From positions 930,001 to 994,000 of the forward strand of contig KE546978.1 of assembly GCA_000442125.1 (NCBI GenBank): a stretch of 64,000 nt of DNA, given 5' to 3'. This document shows positions 1 to 10,900 of the stretch, piece after piece. The notes beneath the pieces are model-generated. The model had not been told where the DNA came from. It saw nothing but the letters and a program-made list of their open reading frames with translations, and did not search any database. The position numbers and the translations under genes were made by a program. The DNA is from Opeltia flavorubescens (taxonomy: Eukaryota > Ascomycota > Lecanoromycetes > Teloschistales > Teloschistaceae). How positions within the stretch are numbered: the first letter of the stretch is position 1; the number at the start of each line of letters is the position of its first letter.

Positions 1-1268
1 TGGGCATTGATAAATTTGGACTTTGCTTGAACTCTGTCAATGCAGCATCCTGCCACTTGCAGCATCTTCTCATCGACAATTTCCACATTCCCAGGCCTGC
101 CTCTAGAAGCGTTGAAGAGAGGATCCGCACGAAAAGCTCGTGTGAGAGAGTAACGAGGCTCACGATATGTTCCCGAAAAGTCTGGTACCCAGGATGGAAG
201 TCCCAAATTCCCACTATTGAACCCTTCGCCAAGAAGAGTCGACAGGCTTCCTTTCTTCTGCTTGATCATCGCACAGAAAGCCTTCACATAGATTTCGCCC
301 ACAGATTGGTTGTAGTCGGGTACAATTGGGGGCTCATCTCTTAAGAATCCTAACAAGGAATATATCTTGTCGCGTGGGTTGTAGCACTGTCTGTCTGCGA
401 ATACCCGGAAGACGTCGATTAGTGTTCTGTATGGACCGTTGGGATCCTGAATCGATTTTATCCATTCAATAACGCCCATGAGCTTATCTATTGAGGCTCG
501 TGGCCCAGGAGCATCGCCTGTTGCCTGATATGCAACAACACAGCATGGGCTACCAAGATGTCTGATTCGGTTGACTCGGCACATCTCAAAGTCTTCTAAT
601 GACAACGTCCAATGGCCGTAGTGAAAAACGGCCAAACTTGGTAGAATGGCTTCTTGGGCGGTCCAGGACCTGATCCACCAAGTGCTGTCGTGTATCAAGA
701 GAAATGCATCCATCATGGAGCGAAATTCTGCGTCCTGCGTATTGCACTTCCAGAGAGCGGCGTCCTCATCCCACCAGTAGCCGGGCAATTCGAAGAAGTG
801 ACGATCGTCACGAAAATGTTCTACAAGAGCAAAAGGACTGTGGTGGGATTCGATGGGTTGTTCGGAGCATCCCAACCACATGTGCACAATTTCGCACTTT
901 TTGTAGACATCGTCCATCTTTGCCACTGAAAATGATTTTTCTTCATTGTCATCTTGATTGATGCATATAGCATCGACCCAAACAGTGAGAGGTTGATCTG
1001 AAGGGCGCAGATATTGCAATGCATTGAACAAGTTAGAAGTGACGCTCACTTCTTCTCCGTGGATGTGGATTACCTGCGACTTAGGCTGGTCACCCCAAGT
1101 ATAGGACAAGGTGGCATATTTCTCTCGTTTCGGATCGTCCAGATCAATAATATCAACCGAGGCATGTATGGGCGTATGTCTGTGGCCTGACCCAACCACT
1201 AGGACTCGGATTTCGTGGCCAAGCGTTGAAAGCTGCCTCATGTAAAATGAGGGAATGAGATACTGCAT
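1..1268 (-). CDS. HET-domain (heterokaryon incompatibility) protein, 3' end cut by window edge
   Basis: An uninterrupted minus-strand frame runs from an ATG at 1268 (an in-frame TAA lies about 45 nt upstream) to the left edge, giving 422 residues without a stop. The HET domain (PF06985 type) is clear: YATLSYTWGD at residues 51-60, VWVDAICINQDD at about 96-107 and MDDVYKKCEIVHMWLG at about 118-133. Downstream are RSWTAQEAILPS and NPRDKIYSLLGF, both standard in this family after the core domain, and SWVPDF further on. In fungi, HET domains are effectors of cell death triggered when genetically different hyphae fuse; the trigger partner is unknown here. No intron is needed in the visible part. 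Family members are usually 550-750 aa, so roughly the last third lies outside the window. Confidence 0.9.
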   Translation of the reverse strand, partial: MQYLIPSFYMRQLSTLGHEIRVLVVGSGHRHTPIHASVDIIDLDDPKREKYATLSYTWGDQPKSQVIHIHGEEVSVTSNLFNALQYLRPSDQPLTVWVDAICINQDDNEEKSFSVAKMDDVYKKCEIVHMWLGCSEQPIESHHSPFALVEHFRDDRHFFELPGYWWDEDAALWKCNTQDAEFRSMMDAFLLIHDSTWWIRSWTAQEAILPSLAVFHYGHWTLSLEDFEMCRVNRIRHLGSPCCVVAYQATGDAPGPRASIDKLMGVIEWIKSIQDPNGPYRTLIDVFRVFADRQCYNPRDKIYSLLGFLRDEPPIVPDYNQSVGEIYVKAFCAMIKQKKGSLSTLLGEGFNSGNLGLPSWVPDFSGTYREPRYSLTRAFRADPLFNASRGRPGNVEIVDEKMLQVAGCCIDRVQAKSKFINA

Positions 1269-1977
1269 GTTGGGTGTAAGCTTGCTATATCTGTCATAAA
1301 TTTTTAAAATCTCTTACGCTTCCAGCCCAGGCACGAGTTCAGCCAGATATGCGACGAAGGACTCTTTTTATCCTTCAACGGAATTCTTGACTAAGTTCTT
1401 GCACGGTATAGAACGGGTTCACTAGTGGTCGCTGTAGGATTGTTAGAGCGCTGCCAACTGTACAAGACGTATCTTGGGATGGCAACTTGTCGACACATGT
1501 GGGCCGATAGGTACCAACAGCCCAAGAGTTTCTACAACATGGCTCGGCCAATTGAGACTTACTTAGGTGTGATGACTTTGTCTGTTGGCATGTTCCTGTA
1601 CGCCAAACCCGCGTTGAGAATCAATATCTATCATTTGATATGGGATGCTTAGTTAGCCTCAGCAATTTGGCAGGGAAATGTTGTTACCGGTCAGCTCTCA
1701 AAGCTGAACGCAGCCCAACGCCAAATCCAAAAATCGCAGCCCAAGGCAGACTGTCAGAATAGAATATGGGCAGAGGATCGGCACACTACGGTTACACTAA
1801 AAAACACCACATAAGACACTAAAGATTGCGGCAAATTCCGCTTACGTTTACTACTTCATTTTGAACAAAAAATCCTATGAAATAAGTGGAGAGGCAAGTC
1901 GTAAAGAACACTTGCTGGCTATACCATAATACTAAGAACGCAAGAAAAACCGACTGTGTTATCAGCTGTAGAGAAAC
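1269..1977. other. no gene seen
   Basis: This is the upstream region of the HET gene. Short open frames exist on both strands (for example 1425-1652 plus) but none has recognisable domains or a convincing splice partner. I see no tRNA or repeat. Confidence 0.5.
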
Positions 1978-1982
1978 ACTCT

Positions 1983-2149
1983 CACGTTGGAGCAAAAAAA
2001 ATTGGCAACGTGAGGGCCTACGGCAGCCGCTAAAATCGGCACCTAAAATCATTAAACTGCCCCTAATCTGACTCCCAAAGGCTGCCTAGGCGGGGCATTT
2101 AGCGGCCTCCGTAGGTCCTCACGTTGCCAATTTTTTTTGCTCCAACGTG
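1983..2149. mobile_element. 167-bp MITE-like element with about 52-bp terminal inverted repeats and 5-bp target duplication
   Basis: The two ends are inverted copies. The left arm, 1983-2034, and the reverse complement of the right arm, 2098-2149, match at about 49 of 52 positions, including an uninterrupted first 33 nt with the same run of eight A/T. The termini read CACGTTGG...CCAACGTG. The flanking pentamer ACTCT occurs at 1978-1982 and again at 2150-2154, which fits a target-site duplication; a 3-bp CTC duplication with one extra terminal base pair is the alternative reading. Each arm also contains its own small palindrome (CACGTTG...CAACGTG). There is no coding capacity, so this would be a non-autonomous DNA element. 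The near-identity of the arms suggests fairly recent insertion. The parent transposase family is unknown. Confidence 0.85.
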
Positions 2150-2154
2150 ACTCT

Positions 2155-3783
2155 TACAATCGGCTAGTTCGATACTAGAGCAGCTTCGGTAGATCTAACT
2201 TCATGGAGTAAGGCGACCGCGCTACCCGCTTCTTGGCGCCACTGGGCGCGTGTCACATCTACTGCACGAGATACAAAACATGTAGTCAATGCGCAGGGAT
2301 GGAGACACGATTAATGAATTTACTAAGTATACCGTACTAACGCTCTATCATAAACCTTCCTATAGCTCAGGAACCCCGAGGATCAGATCAATTTTGGATG
2401 TGATCTATGTATGGTGGTTTCTACTGATCTCATGGTGTTTTTTAGGTATATGGCCTACAATATGTATGAGACCTTTGGATTCACCGAATTGCTTGTTCTG
2501 TGCTGTCATCAACGAAAAAAGCTCTGCGTGTGACCTAGCTTGACACTCCCTGATGTGAGGGCGTTGGAGACGTCGGAAACGGGAAGCTTCGTCTTCATAG
2601 AGCTGACAAATCTGGCTGAACCTCAAATACCCTGTGTGCCTACTCACAATAAAAAATCTCAACATCGACCATCCGTTAATTGGGTTGCATTGGTCGAGAA
2701 GCAGATGCTTGGATGGCCTTTCTGAAGTGGCTTTCAATTCTCGATCTAAGAGAATCAGTTGATAGATCCAAAGCTATGTCCTTGTACTTTCGAAAGAGCA
2801 CTTTGGAGAGCATGTCTGTCCAAGATAATTGAGGCGAGGAGATAGAAACCTGTGCTTGGCTAATCTTTGCTGGAGCAGATCGCTTCGTTTTTGTGTCTAG
2901 GACTTCCTCTTGAGTCGCGTTCTATCTCCTCCCTTCCCATCGAGATGGTAAGGTCAGCAACGCAGAGGACCAAGGCGCTCTAGTCTTGGATATTTTTTGT
3001 GTTTCGCCTTGCTGTGTCATGCTTTGGTTCCCAGTAAAACTTCACTTCTTGGTAACTCTCCAGGGCTTGAGAATTTTATCAGTGGTGCATCCTCAAAATT
3101 TAGACTGATACATCAATCGAGAGCTTTACCTGTCGTGGCTTTTCGTTGAAAAAGTAGGTCACTGGGACGAAATAATCTACCCTATCAGATTACCAGTGGG
3201 CTTCCTAAAACTAACGCCCTCGACCCCAAATACCGCCATCCAGCCGTTTATCGATGACCGTGTTTCCGCTCAGTATTTAGCCAATTTATGTGGCTGTCAT
3301 CGTTGCACCGTAAACTGGATATCTCGGTCTATTCGGGCCGAAAGGATTCTCAACAACGCCGCGGATGCCAGAAGCACTTCTTTGAACAGGATCGTCCTGA
3401 TAGAGATTGGCTAGTGGACGGGTAGGCTGAGCCGAAAGGGTTCGTTGTTGCCAAACTTCTCTGGGTTGATGGTGCGATTTTATTGCCCATAGTTAACGAG
3501 AGAAGGAATTCTGCACGTCGGAGGGACAGGCGGTTAGTGCTTCTACTCCTCGATTGCTGGAATGCCAAGCAATAATTCGCAATAATTCGCAATACAACAT
3601 AAAGAGACTCGCTCTTGAATGTGTAGCTCGTACTCCCATTTCTGAATGCTAGTAGAGCCGCGCAAAGACAGTCTTGACCAGTCAATGTCGATCGGAGCTC
3701 GAACTTGGGGCCTTTTCGTTACTGGAGAATGGTCTGATGTTCTTTGCGCCGTTGATCCAGGATCGGTAGGTCTACTATACTAT
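2155..3783. other. no gene seen; short direct repeat
   Basis: Only short frames with no recognisable domain. At about 3570-3592 the decamer GCAATAATTC is repeated about two and a half times. No RNA gene could be supported. Confidence 0.45.
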
Positions 3784-3785
3784 CT

Positions 3786-4942
3786 ACGCGCTCGGAATGC
3801 TATGGATATTTCCAGATAATTGGCTTATAATCTCCTCGATCCACTTCTTTTCGTTTTCAAGCTGCCGGTCGTTCTCGGCCCACTTTCGATCAACATCACC
3901 ACTGAATATTCGGTCGATAGCATCGTTAGTGGCCTTGCCGGTGTCGACAATGTAAGCGATGTATTTATTAATAATCATCATAGATGGTAGAAAGCGACTC
4001 GTTTGCTTTGTATTTCTCTGCAGTCGTTACTCTCATTCTAAGTACGCTGCATCGGCCCAAAGGTAAGCCTCTTTGATCCAGAAAGTATTCATGTTCCTTT
4101 GTTAGGAGCAGCCTTAATTCTAGAGTCTGTGGGCAAAGTCCCTTAATTGTTAGGCTGATGAGTCTGTAATTCAGATGATCTTGGCCGTTTTCGCTGAAGA
4201 CCAACCTGTCTGACTGGAAGCAATATGTTGCTACCGCCATGAAGAATTCGCTTCGGGGGCTGACTACTAGTATACCAAACGTCCTGGTGTTATACACCTC
4301 CATACTCTCGTGGTTTCTGGATCGAATTTTAATCAATTATTGCGCATAGCGAAGAGCTCACCATAGAGTCTGAAGACTAATTCAAGCCGAGGTTTCGCCA
4401 CTGGATCCTTGCATTCAATATAGGAGAAGTCGATAATCTTGTAGCTCCCAGCATCGGACGGATTAAACAATATTTCGATCGCTGTTGTCAATCTTCTTCC
4501 CGGAAGTAGGATGCTATTTTCATGTTTAAGGATTAGTTTCAGGCTCGCTTTAACGTCACGGAAGCTATGCGCTTTCGGAGGCCCATCAGAGACGATAAGT
4601 GACCCCTTTTCCTTCCATTTCATGAAGGCCGGCTGTTGGACTTTGGCAGTATCGGTGGGACTAAGTGATAAGACAATCTCAAGAAATGTGAGCTTACAAT
4701 CTATAACGATTACTGGACCGAGTCCCTTTTCGTCCATGGTCGCGATTTGCCAGCCCTTGAAGCTGCAGCTTGGGCGCCCCCTTGATCGCTTCCCTCAAAA
4801 GACCATCGGTGTCATTCTTGTCGGATAAATCGAATACTCGCGGTTCCTTTGCGTGGCAGATGCTCAACATCCGCCAAGTGAAGTGGTCCTCTTTCATCAT
4901 TTGAGGTATCAAGGCGGACTTCATTTCCTGATCGGCGAGCAT
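3786..4942 (-). pseudogene. unrecognised gene, apparently interrupted
   Basis: Three consecutive minus-strand frames together look protein-like: about 4942-4745 (LADQEMKSALIPQMMKEDHF), 4760-4333 (KGWQIATMDEKGLGPVIVID, then a long charged stretch) and 4336-3968 (NYRLISLTIKGLCPQTLELR), followed by a fourth piece, 3981-3784 (NDAIDRIFSGDVDRKWAEND). A possible intron begins GTGAGC near 4361, but its phases do not agree with the next frame. The other joins have no GT-AG pair that restores the frame, so single-base shifts seem likelier. I do not recognise the family. It could instead be a real gene with an assembly problem. Its place in a gene-poor stretch next to a transposon-like element favours decay. 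Confidence 0.35.
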
Positions 4943-4949
4943 CCCACAC

Positions 4950-7900
4950 AGCCATTACAATGCACCTGAATCCCAGACCGGTCTATGTGTCTGTTGCGTC
5001 TAGTAACTTCGCGCCGCCGGCAAGTCCATTAAAGGCCATTGAGCTGAAGAAGTATTCAATCTCAATGATACCCATGGGGAAAGTGCTCGTCTTCCGTCCC
5101 ATTAGCGCCGATTGCTAGAACGGCAAATCGATAAAGTCCCTGTCTGTACTTCCCATTGCAACGCTGGGCCTCTTCCTCGTCTGAATTTCGGCAACATAAT
5201 TCATTGCAAGATTGGCCCATAGGCACTGGCCCAAGCGCTCAATCACACGGCTTGTGGAAATCTATTCCAAGATTGTTGACCGGCGTCTCCACCGCCACAC
5301 TTGTTCCAGGACCTGTATGTATTTCAATGTTATTCCCCTTCTCCTTCCTTAATCTATAAGATCTAGATAGGACAATTGGAGGTCAAAGATTTACCGAAGA
5401 AGCGATTCTGCATAATCATGCGTGTCTTAGAATGACCACCGAAAAGCGCTTTGAGAACCGAAGTTGGCGTCTATTGATAAATAGATAAGGGACATAGTCA
5501 GTAATGTCCAGGTTCTCTGAGTGAACATCGAGCAGGACATCGTGAGGGTTCATTTGGGTAATGCTGGCACTGATTAGCCCGGTTCTTCCCCTAATATTTG
5601 ATCTTAATGTCTCCTCTCCGTATCCACTCCTCACTTAATTACGAACTTCACCAAAGACTTGAGACCTTTCAAATCGCATAGGAAGTATCACAGTGCTCCT
5701 TCTTGACTGGCAAAATGATTGTTACTGACGCTTTATCATCAAAGTTGGACTTATAGAAAAAGTTGAAGGGGAATACCTGAGATATGACCATCTACTGTCT
5801 TCTCATGAAGTCCCTCTTTCTCTTAAAGAAGTCATTGGAAGAAGCGAGTGAATATCTTATTTTCTGCCTCTTTCTGCTGATAGATATCGTTCCTTTTGAT
5901 AATGAGTTTCGTCGGTTTTCCCCTCATTCTGCTTGACAGCTTTGGCCGAATCAACTAGAACAGAACCCGTAAATCTTTTTTGGGAGATTCAAAATCGTGA
6001 GAGATGCGTATGATTTCGCGTATGGGGAGGAGGAGGAGGAACAGGAAAGAAGGACGTTCATACTGGGGAATGAGCGAGTATTTGGCAGCGATTTAGCTAA
6101 GTATGTCACTCTCATAGGACTTAAAAGGAGATCGATTTTGTTCTGACATGCGGGAACATTGAAAGCGCACATAGATTACAGTTAACATTTTTTAGTAGTC
6201 GAACCAGATATGAAAAACAAATAGGCCATTCTTGCCGTTGAAATTGTTGCACTGTCTCGATCTTTCCTCGTAGGTGGCAGAAAATACGAAGGTATCTTGA
6301 TCTGGGCCGTGTCTTTGCTCCTTGAGTTCTCAATGCCTGGCGCGCACAATGGTATGACTGACTCAACATAGATCCTCCACAGCAGCTCTGATTACGTGCC
6401 TTACCCAGTCATCCTCCCTCAGCTTTTCCCTCGATGATGGAGAAAGGAAGGTGTGCATCTTGGAGAATCTCCAAACAGTCCTTGATCTTGTCTGGCATTT
6501 GGGACTACGGTAGGAATCTATGCTTGTCGCGTCGTATATCGTAAGGACTTTTAGGCTCTGGGTTCGACATACCAGTATATTATGCCTGATAGGCGGTAAG
6601 TTCAAGAAAGAATCACTCTATAGACACCAGCCTCATCTAAAACTTTGATGGTAGACTGCACTCGGCATTGCTAGTGGGCTCTTGCTTTAGAGTTCCAATC
6701 TCCATCATGCGTCGTTTCCCAAGGCGGATTCGTTCTTTGGTGAGCGTTCGGGCGTCTTTTTTGGGTACTGACTTAGATTCAGGCAATGATTTCGCGTTCG
6801 AGTCTGACTTCCGAGAATTGATAGTCTGATCATGTCACCGTGTCTCCAATCTCCATGATTGATGGAATTGTGGCTGTGTTTGCAGTACAGAATACCCGTT
6901 GGGCCATTTCCATACTCTGCTCCAGTTGGAGTGACTTCGTCAACGCTTTGAGCATCTTGTAGCTATCCGGTTTTCGTAATCTGACGTTCCACCTCTACTT
7001 TATGATGTTCTTGCATTCTCTCTTTACCCTTGTCCCATATATCCCTTAACGTTTTATCCATTTATTTCTTCTTTGGTTCTACTTTTTAGCATTCTTTCAT
7101 TTCTCTTAGATATGCGGCAGATCGTGTTTTCTCTGTGCAGTATCGCTGCCAAACATGGCGTCAGGGTGCGCACAGTTGATACTTCGCGGGAATGCTTCCT
7201 CGATACACCTGTAGTTTCTCGAGTCACACCGAAAATAAAAAAGGCAGTCTAATCATGCGTTTTTCCTGTGATAAATCCTTCGGGCAAGCATCAATCTTAT
7301 ATTATCATGAGCCGTAGCCATACGCAGGGCAGAGATATTTCCCATTAGCCGGTAATGGGGTACCTCTCCAATGACATCTGCCTTCCCGATCGGTGATATC
7401 AATAGATACTCTGATGGTACACCGCCGAACTCTGCTGATACTCCACCGGAAGATATCCATACCATGGAGTCTGATTTGCCCACTGAACGGAAGGATCCCC
7501 AGCATACCCAAACCCAGTAAGGGCATCAGTTTATAGGACAATAGCCCGGGTAGCAGCCATAGACTTACCCTCAGTGGCAGGAGAAGCGGGGGGAGGAGGG
7601 GGAGGAGGAGGTGTGGAGAACGTTCTTTGATATCCACGTAATACAATTCATGTCTTTGAAGAAGCCCGCCCAGCGTAAAATAACGACTTATGTGTGGAAG
7701 ACTGGGAGAATCTCTGAGTGAAAGATCAGAAACGCCACGGTGTAAGGAGCGTGAAATGCTCTAGGATGCAGCGCTACTGATGCAACTTGCTATCTTGAAG
7801 GCTATTCTCCATATACTTCAAATACCCATCACCTGTAAGCTCCCCAAAGGTTCCGCATTGGCTTTCGCCGATTTTTCCGGAGGTCTCGTGATCTGAGTAA

Positions 7901-10900
7901 TGTATCTGCGGAGGACATTCTAGGCCTATGTCATGATTCTCTCCAATCGATGAGTTGGAGCCTACGGTATTATCTCGCACCACGCGAGCCGGTGGCTTCG
8001 GATTGGCACGTCGTCGTTAACATTGATAAGTTCTTGATCATCGTCGATATTGAGTTGAATGAGTTAGCTGCGTATTAATTCTCAAGTCAGCGTAATATCA
8101 AAGGTATGCAAAATAGCACACTGTTGTGTCATCGAAGTCCATTCCATTTGAACCTGCAGTCTGATGGTCCTTCCCTTGATGGCGACTTTCTTCTGCGTTT
8201 TGCTTACGTTCTTCTCTTTCGGCTACCTCTTCGGCATCCCTTGCCCGCTGATCCTCCTACTATACGTGGCCTTGAGCGTAGTGAAGTTACAGCTCCAATT
8301 CTTCCATGTTCCCGGCGAAGAGACGTCTCTTAAGGATACTCCGTTTATTATAAGCCACAATCTGAGCTAGGCGGGCGATGTTCCGAATGGAAGTCGCTAT
8401 TGCCCTTGTGATTTAAGCTGTCTTGTGTCATTGGGTGATGTTTAGCTCGCTTTGGGGTGGCATTTCGACTTCAATTGGTCGTCCATGGATCTAAGGAATC
8501 CATGATCGACGTCTTCTCATTTAACATATAGTCTTATTCATCGCTGTATCATAGATGAAATGTTCCATTCCAAAGCTCGTACCGATGTTTTCAATAGTCG
8601 TTGACAATAATAAGGACTGTCTCATCCGATATCCTGGAATGTAGTGTACGCAAATGCCGCATCAGCAGCATAACAATTGTGTATGTCGTTCCGGAAGGAT
8701 TGGCGAGCATTTTTCAAAATTGAAATTAGAGCAGCGTCCCTAGAGGATCTGTGTTAGATCCAAGTACTATTGTTTTTGTCTTTTCAAGGTAGGAGTCTGG
8801 AGCGCTTGGACTGATTCAGATATTGAGTTCCAGTGAATCCAAAATTCAGAAATATTGGCCCAAAGCATGTCTGTTGTGAATGTCAGCTCAATTAGCCCAA
8901 GGGTTTCGGAAGATTGTATCCGTTTTTTTTGTTTTTTTTTTTTGGATTTTGGATTTTGGAATTGGGACAGCGATAGAGTAAGTCCTCCACTTTCCATCGG
9001 CACACAACCCCCAGCAAGTTCTTCCGGTAGAACCGAATCAGGATTACCTCTTCTTGTTTCTCCATAGCCAGGCTTGCCAGGCCAGAAGCCAAGTGGCTGC
9101 TCGATGATGATCCGACAAGTAATATCGTTGAAATGTTCAAGGTGGTATTAATCAGTCCGAAGTAAGCGTCCATTTGAACGCCATCATTTGATTGAGTCCC
9201 ACTCCGTAGAAATATTCCCTGTGACGCTTATCCTATTCTCCCCCAAATATGACAAGTAGAGTATTAAGTAACTTCCTACATGATCTCTTGAATTATCACC
9301 ATCAACTTGCAGCTACTCGCGTTCAAGTTGACATTTTAGCAAAGTGTCTCTGAGGGCGAACAGGTCATTATATACACAGCACCCGTGGTGTCAACCTTCG
9401 TTGCTGACCTCTTCCGATATATTCCAGGGTACTTCAGTGACTCAGCGATGCCTGCAAATAGAAGGACGTCTTCGTCTATGTTTTCAGGTGTTTTCAGACG
9501 GAGGCTAAGGTTTTTTTCCTGATGTGATACCGAAGACCCCGCTCAGTGATAAAACCACTGTAACATTTCCTTCATCTACCGCTAGGAAAAAATCCTAAAC
9601 GCCATCGGCTGATTGATTAGGTAGGCGAGTGTATTTAGTAGAGGTCTGTACGTGTTAAAGCAACACCAAAGATTTGTGCGGAAGTTCTGCGAATTAATTC
9701 TTGTCTCAAGATTTAAGAAAGGAGCAAATATCGAATGCTAACGAGACGTTCGAATGCATGCAAGATTACCTGTAATCATTACAATGCTCAATGCCGATTG
9801 CACGTGTCACCAATATTGTCAAACATGGTTGTACGCTTATCGTAAACTTCCCACGCGTTCGGCTGTTCAATCATAGCAACAGAACCTTAGAACTCTCGAA
9901 TAAGGTGGACAAAAGGAGTCGCGGGTATTCCGAAGGGGGCATCGATGTCTAGTACGTAGCAACGATGGTATTTGTGGCAATGCTTTTGATGAAATTCGCC
10001 TCGTCAAAGATGAGACGGTCGAAACAACCGCTCAGGCTGTAGCATTCCGACTTCTCATGGCCCGTGGATGATTACCTCTAAGGACCTCCGGGTGCTCCTG
10101 TGGGCTGCCGAATGCAATGAGATTTCTCCACTAAATCTCACGTTATGAGAACAAGTTCTGCTCCTTCCAGAACGGATCCACAGCTGTCTCCGTCAAGCTA
10201 AGAGCCAGTATCCCTGAAGCAAGATTCATGAGAACAAGTTCTTGCAGGCATGCTTCGTTGATGGAATCTCGGGTTTCTTGTATATAAATTAAGCTCTTGT
10301 TGGATATTCTTCTGTCAATATAACCTGTTTGTCCTAGTAATAGCTGCGCCGTCGTACTGGAACAGCGAGTCGGAGGAGAAGCTCTCATTCAATGGCTACG
10401 TCTAAGTCAGATTGGACCAACATAGGCCAGTATAAGTAATTGATGATGTGATCATCGCTAGGTAGCAATTTTCCAAGGATTCTCCGCTGAGCTGATCTTC
10501 AACGCTCGAGGGGGATGCTCGGAGTGTTTCTAGACTTCTGTAAAGATATCAAGAGCTTGTACTATAACACCGCCTTGTCGGCATACCCTAAAGCACATTG
10601 TCGTTAAGGAGATATTTCTGGTGAGCTCCATACAACGTCCAAACTTCCGTCGTACATGATGATTCGTCTCCATAGAGCTGCAAATAGTAGAATGGTATAG
10701 ACGGAGTATTGACAATAGAAATATGAGTTTCCATCAAGAAGTCTCATTGGGCAATTTAGAGCGAACAGCTGCAAGACTTCGAGAAGCCCGGAACCCAGAG
10801 GCAGTGGAATAACAGCATTGTATGAGGATGAGACGACCGCTCTCGTTGAATTCTGCCTAATTCGTACGGGTGTCCTAAACCTTGCATGTTTTAAATAGTT

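Noticed and set aside
1425-1652. Open frame of 75 codons on plus
   Set aside because: No domain, no splice partner, no codon pattern that stands out.
2155-2270. Possible tRNA next to the MITE (CTAGTTCGATACTAG on plus; GCGC...GGGTAGCGCG on minus)
   Set aside because: Neither strand gives a complete cloverleaf: the T-loop fits only the plus strand and the D-arm-like part only the minus strand.
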